64,000 nt of DNA from an uncultured Lachnospiraceae bacterium (GCA_910579465.1 CAJTUB010000004.1:62436-126435), one strand, 5' to 3'; numbered from the stretch's first letter, positions 35,284 through 44,348 are shown. The notes: generated by a model not told the origin, from the sequence alone. Numbers and translations are program-made.

Positions 35284-35703
35284 TTACGGCTCGTCATCCT
35301 CGTCAGGAGTATCGCATTCCCCGTCGCTGATGAACTCACGGTTTGATACGCGCTTTTCCATACGTTCTCTTTCGATAAGGTCGGAGAGGACGTTTTTTAC
35401 CTCGATGGATTTTTTTACGTTAATAATCTCAAAGTCCCCCATGGTTTTGTCGCTTGAATGGCAGAGGATGCTGCCAGTGCCGAATATTTTCTGGAGCAGG
35501 GTTCGTTTTAGGGAAATGTCCAGAATGCGGTAAAGACGGACCTCATCCTCATGTGTCGTAAAGAATCCGCGGTTGATGAGCAGGCGGTCCTTGGTCAGCC
35601 GGTAGACGGTAAAGGTCCAGGGCAGGGCAAACAGTTTGGTACGCTTCCTGTCCCTCCAGATAAGCTCGTTCTGGTTTGCGAGCGGTATGGTTTTTTCTTT
35701 CAT
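35284..35703 (-). CDS. Bacterial PH-domain protein (bPH_2-like)
   Basis: A 139-residue protein with one bacterial pleckstrin-homology-like domain: FTVYRLTKDRLLINRGFFTTHEDEVRLYR, then GTGSILCHSSDKTMGDFEI and a C-terminal helix. No membrane segment is visible, unlike many YdbS/YdbT relatives. The acidic tail (CDTPDEDDEP) is notable. Role unknown; the domain probably mediates protein or lipid contacts. The start has AGGAGG upstream on the minus strand. Confidence 0.7.
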   Translation of the reverse strand: MKEKTIPLANQNELIWRDRKRTKLFALPWTFTVYRLTKDRLLINRGFFTTHEDEVRLYRILDISLKRTLLQKIFGTGSILCHSSDKTMGDFEIINVKKSIEVKNVLSDLIERERMEKRVSNREFISDGECDTPDEDDEP

Positions 35704-35898
35704 GTAAGTGCCTCCTTGGAGAATGCGGTGTTTTATAGATTCAGTGTAGCATACTCTGTAAGAAAAGGCAAGTTGCCGGAGGCGTCCCCTGACCTTCGCA
35801 GCCCTGTGAAACGATTCCGGTTCTGTATGAAAACTGTGGAGCCAGAAGGTGTTTATGCAAAACAGAAAATAAAAAGCTGGAAAACTTTTGGATTTACA

Positions 35899-35928
35899 TT
35901 GCCATAAGGAACTGTTGTGTGTTATACT
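35899..35928 (+). promoter_or_regulatory. Promoter for the HD-GYP gene
   Basis: TTGCCA (35899-35904) and TATACT (35923-35928) with 18 bases between, 53 bases before the HD-GYP start codon. Confidence 0.5.
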
Positions 35929-35981
35929 TCATATAACGGGAGAAGAATGCCTGTTTTTACCTTTCGAAAAGGGGGAATCGT

Positions 35982-37082
35982 ATGGCCGTAAAAAGAAGAT
36001 TTATCAGCACGCGCCAGTTAAAAGAAGGAATGAGGATTGACCAATCCGTCGTGAATGCTTCCGGTAAGGCTATGATAGAGAAAGGGGCTTATCTGGACGA
36101 TTTCTATATTGAGTACCTTCAGAAAAAGGGTGTAGGCGGTGTGTATATCCAGGAGGGGGAGCCTGATCCGGACGAAATAGAGCTTCAGATTCCCCAGTAT
36201 ACGAAGGAGCTCATTGAAAAGAGCCGTGTAGAGGACCGTACGAAGGTAACGCTGACTGAGAGCGTCCGCAAACGGGTCGGCGAGGGAATCCAGTTTCTTT
36301 ATAACAACACGGATGCCGGGAATTTTTCTGAGATTACCGACAATGTGGCAAATGAGCTGATGAAGACCATTGCAGACAACGATGCAGTGGCAGTAGATAT
36401 TAATATGCTGAAGGTCAGCGACGAGTATACCTTTAAGCATAGCGTGGATGTGGCAACCATGGCAATGGTCATTGCGAAAAAGTACGGGCTCAGCAATAAA
36501 GAAATCCGCGATTTGGGCGTTTCGGGACTGCTCCATGACGTGGGCAAGTCGAAGATTCCCAATGAGGTACTGAACAAGCCGGGCAAGCTTACCGACGAGG
36601 AGTTTGCACTGATGAAGCAGCATACGTTGTTCGGGTTTAATATTTTAAAAAAGAGAAATGAGTTTTCTAACGCTATTATGTGCGGAGTGCTGCAGCACCA
36701 TGAGAAAATCAACGGAAGAGGGTATCCGTTAGGCAACAGCGCAGGGAAGATTCATACCTACGCGAAGATTATTGCCGTGGCGGATATTTATGATGCGCTG
36801 GTGACGGAGCGCCCTTATAAGAAGGCGTTTGCAAAGAACACAGCGATAGAGATGATTATGACGATGACGGACGAGCTGGACCTGGATATTATGAGAAGCT
36901 TTCTTGGCAGTGTGATTCTCTATTCCGTAGACAGTATTGTGCAGCTGTCAAACGGGGAATCAGCCAAGGTGGTGAAGAACAGTCGGGAGAACTGTCTGCG
37001 TCCTACGGTGGTCGGGCTGAAAACCGGCAAGCTGTATGACCTTGCGAATGATATCAGCTGTGCCAGTCTGCTGATTCAGTGA
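35982..37082 (+). CDS. HD-GYP domain protein (putative c-di-GMP phosphodiesterase)
   Basis: A 366-residue protein. The N-terminal part (residues 1-120) matches the DUF3391-like helper domain. The HD-GYP domain has KHSVDVATMAM, LLHDVGKSKIP (HD pair), HTLFGFNIL, and QHHEKINGRGYPLG. The last differs from the canonical HHExxDGxGYP by Asn for Asp. It still has the HD residues and GYP, so activity is possible but not certain. Hydrolysis of c-di-GMP is the known role of the family. The gene has its own promoter. Confidence 0.85.
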   Translation: MAVKRRFISTRQLKEGMRIDQSVVNASGKAMIEKGAYLDDFYIEYLQKKGVGGVYIQEGEPDPDEIELQIPQYTKELIEKSRVEDRTKVTLTESVRKRVGEGIQFLYNNTDAGNFSEITDNVANELMKTIADNDAVAVDINMLKVSDEYTFKHSVDVATMAMVIAKKYGLSNKEIRDLGVSGLLHDVGKSKIPNEVLNKPGKLTDEEFALMKQHTLFGFNILKKRNEFSNAIMCGVLQHHEKINGRGYPLGNSAGKIHTYAKIIAVADIYDALVTERPYKKAFAKNTAIEMIMTMTDELDLDIMRSFLGSVILYSVDSIVQLSNGESAKVVKNSRENCLRPTVVGLKTGKLYDLANDISCASLLIQ

Positions 37083-37094
37083 GGCTCGCAGCCC

Positions 37095-37123
37095 TTGACT
37101 TTCATAAAAGGGAAGTATATACT
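37095..37123 (+). promoter_or_regulatory. Promoter of the nucleoside salvage operon
   Basis: TTGACT (37095-37100), 17 bases, TATACT (37118-37123), 51 bases ahead of deoD. No operator such as a DeoR or CytR site is recognised by eye. Confidence 0.65.
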
Positions 37124-37173
37124 AGAGCGAATGAAGAAAAGGTAAGTGGATTTTAATCTGAAAGGAGTAAACA

Positions 37174-37884
37174 ATGGCAGCAGTACCAACCGCACATAAT
37201 GCGGCAAAAGAGGGAGAAATTGCAAAGACGGTGTTATTACCGGGGGACCCTTTGCGGGCGAAGTTTATTGCCGATACGTATCTGGAGGATGTGACCTGTT
37301 TTAATACGGTGCGTAATATGCTTGGCTTTACCGGTACCTATCACGGGAAGAGGGTGTCGGTCATGGGCAGCGGTATGGGAATGCCGTCCATCGGGATTTA
37401 CTCCTATGAGTTATATCATTTTTATCAGGTGGACCGGATTATCCGTATCGGCTCCGCAGGCGGGATTTCCGATAAGGTAAAGCTGAGGGACCTTGTCATC
37501 GGCATGGGAGCCTCGACGAATAGCAACTATGCGGCACAGTATAACCTTCCGGGGACGTTTGCGCCGTTGGCGGATTATACCCTGCTGCGCCGTGCAGTGG
37601 AGGCTGCCGAGGCGGCAGGGATTCCGGTTGCAGTCGGGAACATCCTTTCTTCGGATGTGTTTTATCATGCGGATAAGACGTTTAACGACCGTTGGAAGGA
37701 GATGGGGGTTCTCTGTGTGGAAATGGAGGCGGCGGCGCTTTATCTGAATGCGGCCTATGCCGGGAAGCAGGCGCTCTGCATGCTGACGATTTCCGACCAT
37801 TTATATACCGGAGAGGCGCTTCCGGCAGAAGAAAGACAGACCAGCTTCCACGACATGATGCAGGTGGCGCTGGAGCTGGCATAA
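37174..37884 (+). CDS. deoD: Purine nucleoside phosphorylase, DeoD type
   Basis: A 236-residue hexameric-type PNP, which splits purine (deoxy)nucleosides with phosphate. Diagnostic blocks are LLPGDPLRAKFIAD, NTVRNMLGFTGTYHGKRVSVMG, RIGSAGGIS and GVLCVEMEAAALY, with the phosphate-binding Arg/Ser in the GSGMGMPS loop, and SDHLYTGE. It leads the salvage operon and is preceded by a promoter at 37095 and an AAAGGAG site. Confidence 0.96.
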   Translation: MAAVPTAHNAAKEGEIAKTVLLPGDPLRAKFIADTYLEDVTCFNTVRNMLGFTGTYHGKRVSVMGSGMGMPSIGIYSYELYHFYQVDRIIRIGSAGGISDKVKLRDLVIGMGASTNSNYAAQYNLPGTFAPLADYTLLRRAVEAAEAAGIPVAVGNILSSDVFYHADKTFNDRWKEMGVLCVEMEAAALYLNAAYAGKQALCMLTISDHLYTGEALPAEERQTSFHDMMQVALELA

Positions 37885-37899
37885 GGATTGGAGTGTTTT

Positions 37900-38550
37900 A
37901 TGGAGACGAAGCTTGCAACGTATGTGGACCATACCCTGCTTACCCAGACGGCAGTCTGGGAAGAGGTCAGGCGGCTCTGTGACGAGGCGCTGCTTTTTCA
38001 GACGGCATCGGTCTGTATTCCGCCGTCTTATGTAAAGCGGGCGAAGGAGTATCTGGGGGATAAGATGCCGGTATGTACCGTCATCGGTTTCCCGAACGGG
38101 TACAATACGACCGCGGTAAAGGTATTTGAGACAAAGGATGCGGTGCAGAACGGCGCCGATGAAATCGATATGGTAATTAATCTCGGCTGGGTAAAGGAAG
38201 AGAATTACACGGCAGTACGGGAGGAGATTCAGGCAGTCCGGGAGGCATGCGGCGGAAAGCTGTTAAAGGTTATTATTGAGACCTGCCTTCTGACAGAGGA
38301 GGAAAAGATAGAGCTGTGCCGCGTCGTAACGGAGGCAGGGGCGGATTTTATTAAAACCTCGACCGGGTTTGCGGGCGGCGGCGCCACCTTCCCGGATGTT
38401 GCGCTTTTTGCGGAGCATATCGGCGGAAACGTAAGGATAAAAGCGGCGGGAGGGATTACTTCCCTGGAGGACGCGGAGAAGTTTCTTTCGCTTGGCGCGT
38501 CACGTCTTGGGACAAGCCGTATTGTGAAGCTGTTAAAGGAGAACAGTTGA
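37900..38550 (+). CDS. deoC: Deoxyribose-phosphate aldolase
   Basis: A 216-residue TIM-barrel aldolase that splits deoxyribose-5-phosphate into acetaldehyde and glyceraldehyde-3-phosphate. VDHTLLTQTA, VCTVIGFPNGYNTTAVK, ADEIDMVINLG, LKVIIETCLL, DFIKTSTGFAGGGAT (Schiff-base Lys) and VRIKAAGGI are all present. ATG 37900 has GGAG seven bases upstream; a TTG at 37888 would overlap that site. The gene follows deoD by 15 bases. Confidence 0.96.
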   Translation: METKLATYVDHTLLTQTAVWEEVRRLCDEALLFQTASVCIPPSYVKRAKEYLGDKMPVCTVIGFPNGYNTTAVKVFETKDAVQNGADEIDMVINLGWVKEENYTAVREEIQAVREACGGKLLKVIIETCLLTEEEKIELCRVVTEAGADFIKTSTGFAGGGATFPDVALFAEHIGGNVRIKAAGGITSLEDAEKFLSLGASRLGTSRIVKLLKENS

Positions 38551-38565
38551 AACGGAGGTGTTTGG

Positions 38566-39072
38566 ATGGAGAAGGAAAAGAACACGGAGCTGCAGCCCTA
38601 TAAAAAGGGAATGCTGGCAGTCAAGGATTCTGCAAGAAAGCTGCCGGATTCGATGAGCGACCTGGTCTGCCGGAAGCTCATCCGGTCAGCGTGTGAGTAT
38701 CGTAAAAAAGCATATACGCCGTATTCCGGCTTTCAGGTAGGCGCGGCGCTTTTAACGGCACAGAATGAGATTATCGGCGGCTGCAACATTGAAAATGCAG
38801 CATATACGCCGACAAACTGTGCGGAGCGCACGGCATTTTTTAAGGCAGTCAGCGAAGGGAAAAAGGACTTTCTTGCAATTGCCATTGTAGGCGGCAAAGG
38901 GGAGGAGGCAGAGGAATACTGTGCCCCGTGCGGCGTCTGCAGACAGGTGATGGCGGAGTTCTGTGACCCTGCGGCTTTTTTGATTATTCTGGCGCGTTCC
39001 GAAGAGGATTATATGGTGTATACGCTGGAAGAGCTGTTGCCGTTTGGTTTTTCGGGAAAGAATTTGCAGTGA
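38566..39072 (+). CDS. cdd: Cytidine deaminase with N-terminal extension
   Basis: A 168-residue zinc deaminase that converts cytidine or deoxycytidine to the uridine form. YTPYSGFQVGAALL, NIENAAYTPTNCAERTAFF (zinc Cys and catalytic Glu) and CAPCGVCRQVMAEFC supply the active site. Typical homologues have about 130 residues; the first 40 here (MEKEKNTELQPYKKGML...) are extra and Lys/Glu rich. The start is supported by GGAGGTGT just upstream. It is the third gene of the deo operon. Confidence 0.93.
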   Translation: MEKEKNTELQPYKKGMLAVKDSARKLPDSMSDLVCRKLIRSACEYRKKAYTPYSGFQVGAALLTAQNEIIGGCNIENAAYTPTNCAERTAFFKAVSEGKKDFLAIAIVGGKGEEAEEYCAPCGVCRQVMAEFCDPAAFLIILARSEEDYMVYTLEELLPFGFSGKNLQ

Positions 39073-39079
39073 GGTATTT

Positions 39080-39973
39080 ATGGAGAAGCATCAGGACTAT
39101 ATTGTCCGCGGCAGTGCCGCGGACGGGCAGATCCGCGTATTTGCCGCAACGACGGGAGGCCTGGCAGAGCGGGCGAGGGAGATTCATAACACCAGTCCGG
39201 TGGCAACAGCGGCACTGGGACGTCTGCTGACCTGCGCGGCAATGATGGGCAGTATGATGAAGGGAAGAAAGGACTTGTTGACCGTCCAGGTGATGGGGGA
39301 CGGACCTCTCGGCACTATGACGGTGACAGCGGACTCGATGGCACGGGTCAAGGGCTATGTACAGAATCCGGGCGTAATGCTTCCTCCGAACGGGGAAGGG
39401 AAGCTTGATGTCGGCGGTGCGGTTGGCAAGGGAGTGCTCCGGGTGATAAAAGACCTTGGTCTGAAGGAGCCGTATATCGGAGAGACGGAGCTGATTTCCG
39501 GCGAGCTTGCAGAGGATTTTACGTATTATTTTGCAGCGTCGGAGCAGGTGCCGTCTTCGGTTGCCCTCGGGGTGCTGATGAACCGCAATAATACCGTGGC
39601 ACAGGCAGGCGGCTTTATCATCCAGCTTTTGCCGGATGCATCGGAGGAAGTCATTTCCCATTTAGAGCAGAAGCTGACCGAGGTTACGGCTGTGTCTGGT
39701 CTGTTAGAGGAAGGCATGACGCCGGAAGAAATACTGGAGTATATTTTCTCGGGATTTGATTTAAGGCTTTTGGATAAAATACCAGCTTCTTATTACTGCA
39801 ACTGTTCCAGAGAGCGTGTGGAAAAGGCGTTAATCAGTCTGGGAAGGGCGGAGTTAGATAAGATGATTGCAGACGGTGAGCCGATTACGACAAACTGTCA
39901 GTTTTGTGGCGGAAGCTATACGTTTTCCGTGGAGGAGTTATGCCGTCTGAAAGCAGAGGCGCGGCGGGCATAA
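39080..39973 (+). CDS. hslO: Redox-regulated chaperone Hsp33
   Basis: A 297-residue Hsp33. YIVRGSAADGQIRVFAATT is the normal start, RLLTCAAMMGSMMK and GKLDVGGAVGKGVLRV are core parts, and the zinc switch is CNCSRERVEKAL with CQFCGGSYTF later: the four redox cysteines are present. Hsp33 is a holdase switched on by oxidation. It starts seven bases after cdd, so it is probably cotranscribed with the salvage genes. ATG 39080 sits behind GTGAGG. Confidence 0.95.
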   Translation: MEKHQDYIVRGSAADGQIRVFAATTGGLAERAREIHNTSPVATAALGRLLTCAAMMGSMMKGRKDLLTVQVMGDGPLGTMTVTADSMARVKGYVQNPGVMLPPNGEGKLDVGGAVGKGVLRVIKDLGLKEPYIGETELISGELAEDFTYYFAASEQVPSSVALGVLMNRNNTVAQAGGFIIQLLPDASEEVISHLEQKLTEVTAVSGLLEEGMTPEEILEYIFSGFDLRLLDKIPASYYCNCSRERVEKALISLGRAELDKMIADGEPITTNCQFCGGSYTFSVEELCRLKAEARRA

Positions 39974-39996
39974 ATAAAAAGAGGAGGACAGGACAG

Positions 39997-41508
39997 ATGA
40001 AAAAGCTGTGGAAGTTATTTTTAGTGATGTCTGTACTGCTGTTTGCAGCCTGCGGCGGGAAACAGGACGGTACAAAGGAACCGGAAGGAACTCCGGGACC
40101 GACGGGCGGGGAGCCTACGCCTGAGGTTACGGCAGAGCCTACGCCGGGGGAGCAGGATGAGGCATATTTACAGTATAAATTTAACCTGGAGGAGAAGCAC
40201 CAGAAAATTGACGGCTTTGGCGGTGCATTTACCTGGTATTCGGACCAGGTGTTTACGGCAGGGAATACGAACGGTCTGCTGGATGCGGCGTTTACTGACG
40301 CAAAGATGTCAATCATCCGTTTCAAAAATGAATATTCCTATTATGGAGAAGGAAATGCGAGCAATGTTGGTTCGATGCTCCGCATTTATGAAGCCGCAGC
40401 CGAGCGCGCGGCAAAGTATGGCGAGGAGCCGACCATACTGCTTTCCTGCTGGTCCCCGCCTGCGAAACTGAAGTCCAATCACAGCATTAACGGCGGCGGT
40501 TCCCTGGCAAAGCATGAAGACGGTACTTATATGTATGAGGAATATGCGGAATGGTGGGTGGACTCGGTAAAGTTCTACCGTGACTGGGGCATTAAAATCG
40601 ACTACGTTTCCATACAGAATGAATGTGATTTTGTAGCAAGCTATGACGGATGCGAGTTCGCGCAGGTGGAAACAAGCACCCAGGCGTCCTATGCAAAGGC
40701 ATTTCTGGCAGTGTATGATGCGATGCAGGCAGAGTTCGGGGACGAGGCACCGAAGATGATTGCGCCGGAGACGATGTCCTGTGCGCCGTTACAGCTGTAC
40801 GCTTATGTAAAGGATATTATCGAAACAAAGCCGGAGAGCATTTACGGAATCGGCTATCACCTGTATGTCGGCGGTGATTCGGATGAGGACAACAACACGG
40901 TGAAGTATGATTCGTTCGTGTGGAACTTCCTGGACATGGAGAAGTATTTCGGCGAATACGGCTATGCCCGGTGGCAGACCGAGTTTTTCCGCGGCAGGGG
41001 CCTGCAGACGGCGGCGTTAATTACCAATGCCATGGTACAGGCGGATATGAATGCCTATATCTACTGGAGTGCGGTCTGGCCGAATGATAGGGCGGACTTT
41101 GAGTCGGGAGAGCTGATTGGCTTTGTGAACGGGAAGAATAATGAGGACGGCTGGATGCTTTGCGCGGACTATTATGCGTTACGCCATTTCTCCGAGTTTA
41201 TCCGTCCGGGCTATACCCGTGTGGAGGCGTCGATGCAGGGAGGCATCAATTTCAAGACCTCCGCTTATGTGAGTGAGGATGAAAAGACGTTAGTTCTGGT
41301 TGTAGTGAACCTGACAAAGACGGAGCAGACGCTTCAGGTTCCGGCAGAGGGGCAGAAGATTACGGGCAGTTCCATCTACCAGTCGGTGCTCGGAATCGAG
41401 GATTCCTCAAACAATGTCCTGTACCAGAACATCGGAGCGCTGCAGAGCGGCAACACCGTGCAGCTTCCGGGTGAGAGCATTACAACAATTGTACTTTCTT
41501 TAGAATAA
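39997..41508 (+). CDS. GH30-family glycoside hydrolase, lipoprotein
   Basis: A 503-residue secreted glycosidase. It begins with a lipoprotein signal peptide (MKKLWKLFLVMSVLLFAAC, Cys at residue 19), then a Pro/Thr/Gly/Glu linker, then a GH30-like TIM barrel: IDGFGGAFTWYSD, the acid/base SIQNECDFVASYDG near residue 205, and the nucleophile WQTEFF near 325. A beta-rich domain follows. GH30 enzymes act on xylans, beta-glucans or glucosylceramides; the exact subfamily was not assigned. It lies 23 bases after hslO with GAGGAGGA upstream. Confidence 0.85.
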   Translation: MKKLWKLFLVMSVLLFAACGGKQDGTKEPEGTPGPTGGEPTPEVTAEPTPGEQDEAYLQYKFNLEEKHQKIDGFGGAFTWYSDQVFTAGNTNGLLDAAFTDAKMSIIRFKNEYSYYGEGNASNVGSMLRIYEAAAERAAKYGEEPTILLSCWSPPAKLKSNHSINGGGSLAKHEDGTYMYEEYAEWWVDSVKFYRDWGIKIDYVSIQNECDFVASYDGCEFAQVETSTQASYAKAFLAVYDAMQAEFGDEAPKMIAPETMSCAPLQLYAYVKDIIETKPESIYGIGYHLYVGGDSDEDNNTVKYDSFVWNFLDMEKYFGEYGYARWQTEFFRGRGLQTAALITNAMVQADMNAYIYWSAVWPNDRADFESGELIGFVNGKNNEDGWMLCADYYALRHFSEFIRPGYTRVEASMQGGINFKTSAYVSEDEKTLVLVVVNLTKTEQTLQVPAEGQKITGSSIYQSVLGIEDSSNNVLYQNIGALQSGNTVQLPGESITTIVLSLE

Positions 41509-41544
41509 AAAGGTGCTGTTATAAGCGGCAGAAAGGCGGATAAA

Positions 41545-42978
41545 ATGGCTGAGGACAGATATGTAAGTCCGTTGTCGGAGCGTTATGCAAGTAAGGAGAT
41601 GCAGTATGTGTTTTCTCCGGATATGAAGTTTAAGACCTGGAGGCGGCTCTGGATTGCGCTCGCAGAAGCGGAGCATGAGCTGGGGCTTCCGGTGACGGAG
41701 GAGCAGATTGCAGAGCTTCGGGCACATGCAGAGGATATCAATTATGATGTGGCGCGGGAACGGGAGAAGCTGGTGCGCCATGATGTCATGTCCCATGTTT
41801 ATGCCTACGGGGAGCAGTGCCCGAAGGCAAAGGGCATCATCCACCTCGGAGCGACCTCCTGCTATGTCGGGGATAATACGGATATTATTGTAATGACCGA
41901 GGGCTTGAAGCTTGTCCGGAAAAAGCTGTTGAACGTGATTCATGTGCTTTCGGATTTTGCAATGAAGTACCGTGCCCTTCCGACGCTTGCCTTTACCCAT
42001 TTCCAGCCGGCGCAGCCGACGACCGTCGGGAAGAGGGCGACGCTCTGGATTATGGAGCTTTTGCTTGACTTAGAGGATGTGGAGCATATGCTTTCCTCGA
42101 TGCGCCTGCTCGGCTCCAAGGGAACAACCGGAACACAGGCAAGCTTTCTGGAGCTGTTTGAAGGCGACCGCGGGAAGATTAAGGAGTTAGAGGAGCGCAT
42201 TGCGGCAAAGATGGGTTTTGCTGCCTGCTTCCCGGTTTCCGGTCAGACCTATTCCAGAAAAATGGACATCCGTGTCGTCAATGTACTTGCAGGAATTGCG
42301 GCAAGCGCGCATAAGTTTTCCAATGATATCCGTCTGTTGCAGCATTTAAAGGAAATCGAGGAGCCTTTTGAGAAAAGCCAGATTGGTTCCTCTGCAATGG
42401 CATATAAGAGAAATCCGATGCGGAGCGAGCGTATTGCCGCACTGTCCCGCTATGTGATGGCGGATGTGCTGAATCCGGCGGTGACTGCGGCATGTCAATG
42501 GTTCGAGCGCACGCTGGACGACTCTGCCAACAAGCGTCTTTCCGTTCCGGAAGCGTTTCTGGCGGTAGACGGCATCTTGGATTTATACCTGAATGTGGCA
42601 GACGGGCTTGTCGTTTATCCGAAGGTAATTGAAAAGCATATCATGGCGGAGCTTCCGTTTATGGCAACCGAAAATATTATGATGGATGCGGTAAAGGCAG
42701 GCGGCGACCGTCAGGAGCTGCATGAGAAAATCCGTACCCTGTCGATGGAGGCGGGCAGAAACGTAAAAGAACGCGGTCTGGAAAACAACCTGCTCGAACT
42801 GATTGCGGCGGACCCGGCATTTAATCTGAGTCCGGAGGATTTGCAGAAGGCAATGAAGCCGGAGCTTTATACCGGCTGCGCAAAGGAGCAGACGGAGGAG
42901 TTTATCAATGAGACCGTGCTTCCGCTTCTTAATGCGAACCGGGAGTTGCTCGGAATGACCTCAATAATTAACGTATAA
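41545..42978 (+). CDS. purB: Adenylosuccinate lyase
   Basis: A 477-residue fumarase-superfamily lyase that acts at two steps of purine synthesis (SAICAR to AICAR, adenylosuccinate to AMP). It opens with SPLSERYASKEM, has HLGATSCYVGDNTD, TFLTFTHFQPAQPT-like (AFTHFQPAQPTTVGKRA), SSAMAYKRNPMRSERI (signature) and LDDSANKRLSVPEAF. Length and order match the Firmicute form with a C-terminal extension. It starts 36 bases after the GH30 gene. Confidence 0.96.
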   Translation: MAEDRYVSPLSERYASKEMQYVFSPDMKFKTWRRLWIALAEAEHELGLPVTEEQIAELRAHAEDINYDVAREREKLVRHDVMSHVYAYGEQCPKAKGIIHLGATSCYVGDNTDIIVMTEGLKLVRKKLLNVIHVLSDFAMKYRALPTLAFTHFQPAQPTTVGKRATLWIMELLLDLEDVEHMLSSMRLLGSKGTTGTQASFLELFEGDRGKIKELEERIAAKMGFAACFPVSGQTYSRKMDIRVVNVLAGIAASAHKFSNDIRLLQHLKEIEEPFEKSQIGSSAMAYKRNPMRSERIAALSRYVMADVLNPAVTAACQWFERTLDDSANKRLSVPEAFLAVDGILDLYLNVADGLVVYPKVIEKHIMAELPFMATENIMMDAVKAGGDRQELHEKIRTLSMEAGRNVKERGLENNLLELIAADPAFNLSPEDLQKAMKPELYTGCAKEQTEEFINETVLPLLNANRELLGMTSIINV

Positions 42979-43012
42979 GGGCTTCTATAATAGGAAAGGG
43001 AGGAGGGAAAGC

Positions 43013-43237
43013 ATGAAAAAGTGTCCGCAGTGCGGCGGAACAGGTATCTCGGTCTGCGTGGTCTGTTTTGGCGAAAAGACGAATCCGTTAAATAGAAACA
43101 AAATCTGCGGATTTTGCAACGGTTATGGAAAAACTAAATGTATTGTCTGTATGGGCAAAAAGCTGCTTGAGGATGATGATATTTTTGCAGTGGAAGGAAA
43201 GCTGCCGAACTATCCGGCAAGGCTGAGCAAGGAGTAG
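43013..43237 (+). CDS. Stand-alone DnaJ-type zinc-finger protein
   Basis: A 74-residue protein that is almost all a zinc finger: CPQCGGTG, CVVCFGEK, CGFCNGYG and CIVCMGKK give four CxxCxG-like motifs, the arrangement of the DnaJ central cysteine-rich domain, but with no J-domain or C-terminal substrate domain. The start has GGGAGGAGGG upstream and a strong hairpin follows the stop, so it appears to be a real, separately ended gene. Function unknown; a zinc-binding protein-protein or RNA-binding role is possible. Confidence 0.75.
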   Translation: MKKCPQCGGTGISVCVVCFGEKTNPLNRNKICGFCNGYGKTKCIVCMGKKLLEDDDIFAVEGKLPNYPARLSKE

Positions 43238-43258
43238 CGGCGGAAACGCCGCTACTTT
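43234..43258 (+). terminator. Intrinsic terminator after the zinc-finger gene
   Basis: GTAGCGGCG (43234-43242) and CGCCGCTAC (43247-43255) form a perfect 9-bp stem with a GAAA loop, followed by TTT. It lies between convergent genes and may serve both. Confidence 0.75.
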
Positions 43259-43262
43259 AAAT

Positions 43263-43742
43263 TTACAGCGGGAGCGTGACCAGACGGTTAATCTGCTGGT
43301 ATTTGCGGTAGACAACGCCTGCGGAGTCGAACATCCGCTTAGAGGCCTTGACGGAATCGGTTTCCGCGTATTTGTCCGAGTGGTAAATCACTTCGGAGAT
43401 ACCGGTCTGAATCAGAGCCTTGGTACACTCATTGCAGGGAAAAAGCGTGGTGTATATCTTTGCGCCGCGCATATTGACGCCGGTGTAGTTCAGGATTGCA
43501 TTCAATTCCGCATGGCAGACATAAAAATACTTGGTTTCGAGGACATTTCCTTCCCGTTCCCAGGGATACTCGTCGTCGGAGCAGCCTGCCGGCATACCGT
43601 TATAGCCGACGGAAAGAATCTTATTGTCGGTACTGACGATACAGGCGCCGACGCTGGTGTTCGGGTCTTTACTTCTCATTGCCGAAAGCATGGCAATTCC
43701 CATAAAATATTCATCCCATTTTAAGTAATCCTGTTTCTTCAT
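43263..43742 (-). CDS. dCMP deaminase / ComEB-like deaminase
   Basis: A 159-residue zinc deaminase. The start MKKQDYLKWDEYFMGIAML and SKDPNTSVGACIVSTDNKIL are typical of dCMP deaminases and ComEB. Zinc and catalytic residues are in CHAELNAILN and LFPCNECTKALIQTG. It converts dCMP to dUMP for thymidylate synthesis. Start 43742 is chosen because GGAGGAG precedes it; the reading frame continues upstream without a better site. The gene converges on the zinc-finger gene. Confidence 0.9.
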   Translation of the reverse strand: MKKQDYLKWDEYFMGIAMLSAMRSKDPNTSVGACIVSTDNKILSVGYNGMPAGCSDDEYPWEREGNVLETKYFYVCHAELNAILNYTGVNMRGAKIYTTLFPCNECTKALIQTGISEVIYHSDKYAETDSVKASKRMFDSAGVVYRKYQQINRLVTLPL

Positions 43743-44123
43743 AGCTCCTCCGTTCTTCTGCCGCGGCATTTGGCTGAAAGTGAATGATACAATACACTGG
43801 TAGTGCAGTTTCTTTTGTTAATTTTATTGTAACATAGCAGGTACGACACCGCAACACAGAACTTGAGTTCCTGTTTTCCGGGGACGTTAGAAGGAATTGC
43901 CGCAAGAAGCGCTGAAAATGATGAGTGGGAGCTTTGTTAAGTTTAAGAAAAAATTAGTGGAATTGCAGGTGTCTTTGTGGTAGGATAATGCTGTTGAAGC
44001 ATTTGAGAAACCGGGAGTTAAAGGAGGTACAGATATCATAATATATCTGATTGAATATCTTTTGCAATATAAAAATTCGCCGTATGGAGCCCCGGTGACG
44101 AAAATGAAAACAGGGTTTGATAA

Positions 44124-44348
44124 AATCACCCGTTACAACCTTGTTGCATGTATGCATTATTACTTTCTGCTTTGCTTTTTGCACTTTTGCATTTCAATAT
44201 GGTGCAGACCTTATCGGCATTTGTGTGTGGTATTATCCTGGGGCTGCTCTATATGAAAACAAATTCAATACTCTGCTGCATCATTGCGCATTGTGGGTAT
44301 AATTTAATATCCTATGTTACAATAATTTATCCATACATAAACAAATAG
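44124..44348 (+). pseudogene. CPBP-family intramembrane protease, C-terminal remnant
   Basis: From 44124 an open frame encodes LLLSALLFALLHFNMVQTLSA followed by GIILGLLYMKTNSIL and IIAHCGYNLISY. These are the second and third conserved blocks (ALLHFN, HxxxN) of CPBP (CAAX-like) intramembrane metalloproteases. The first block with the EExxxR motif is missing; a stop codon sits just before and nothing upstream to 43,900 looks like the missing half. The region 43743-44591 is otherwise low in GC and shows no intact gene. Confidence 0.7.
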
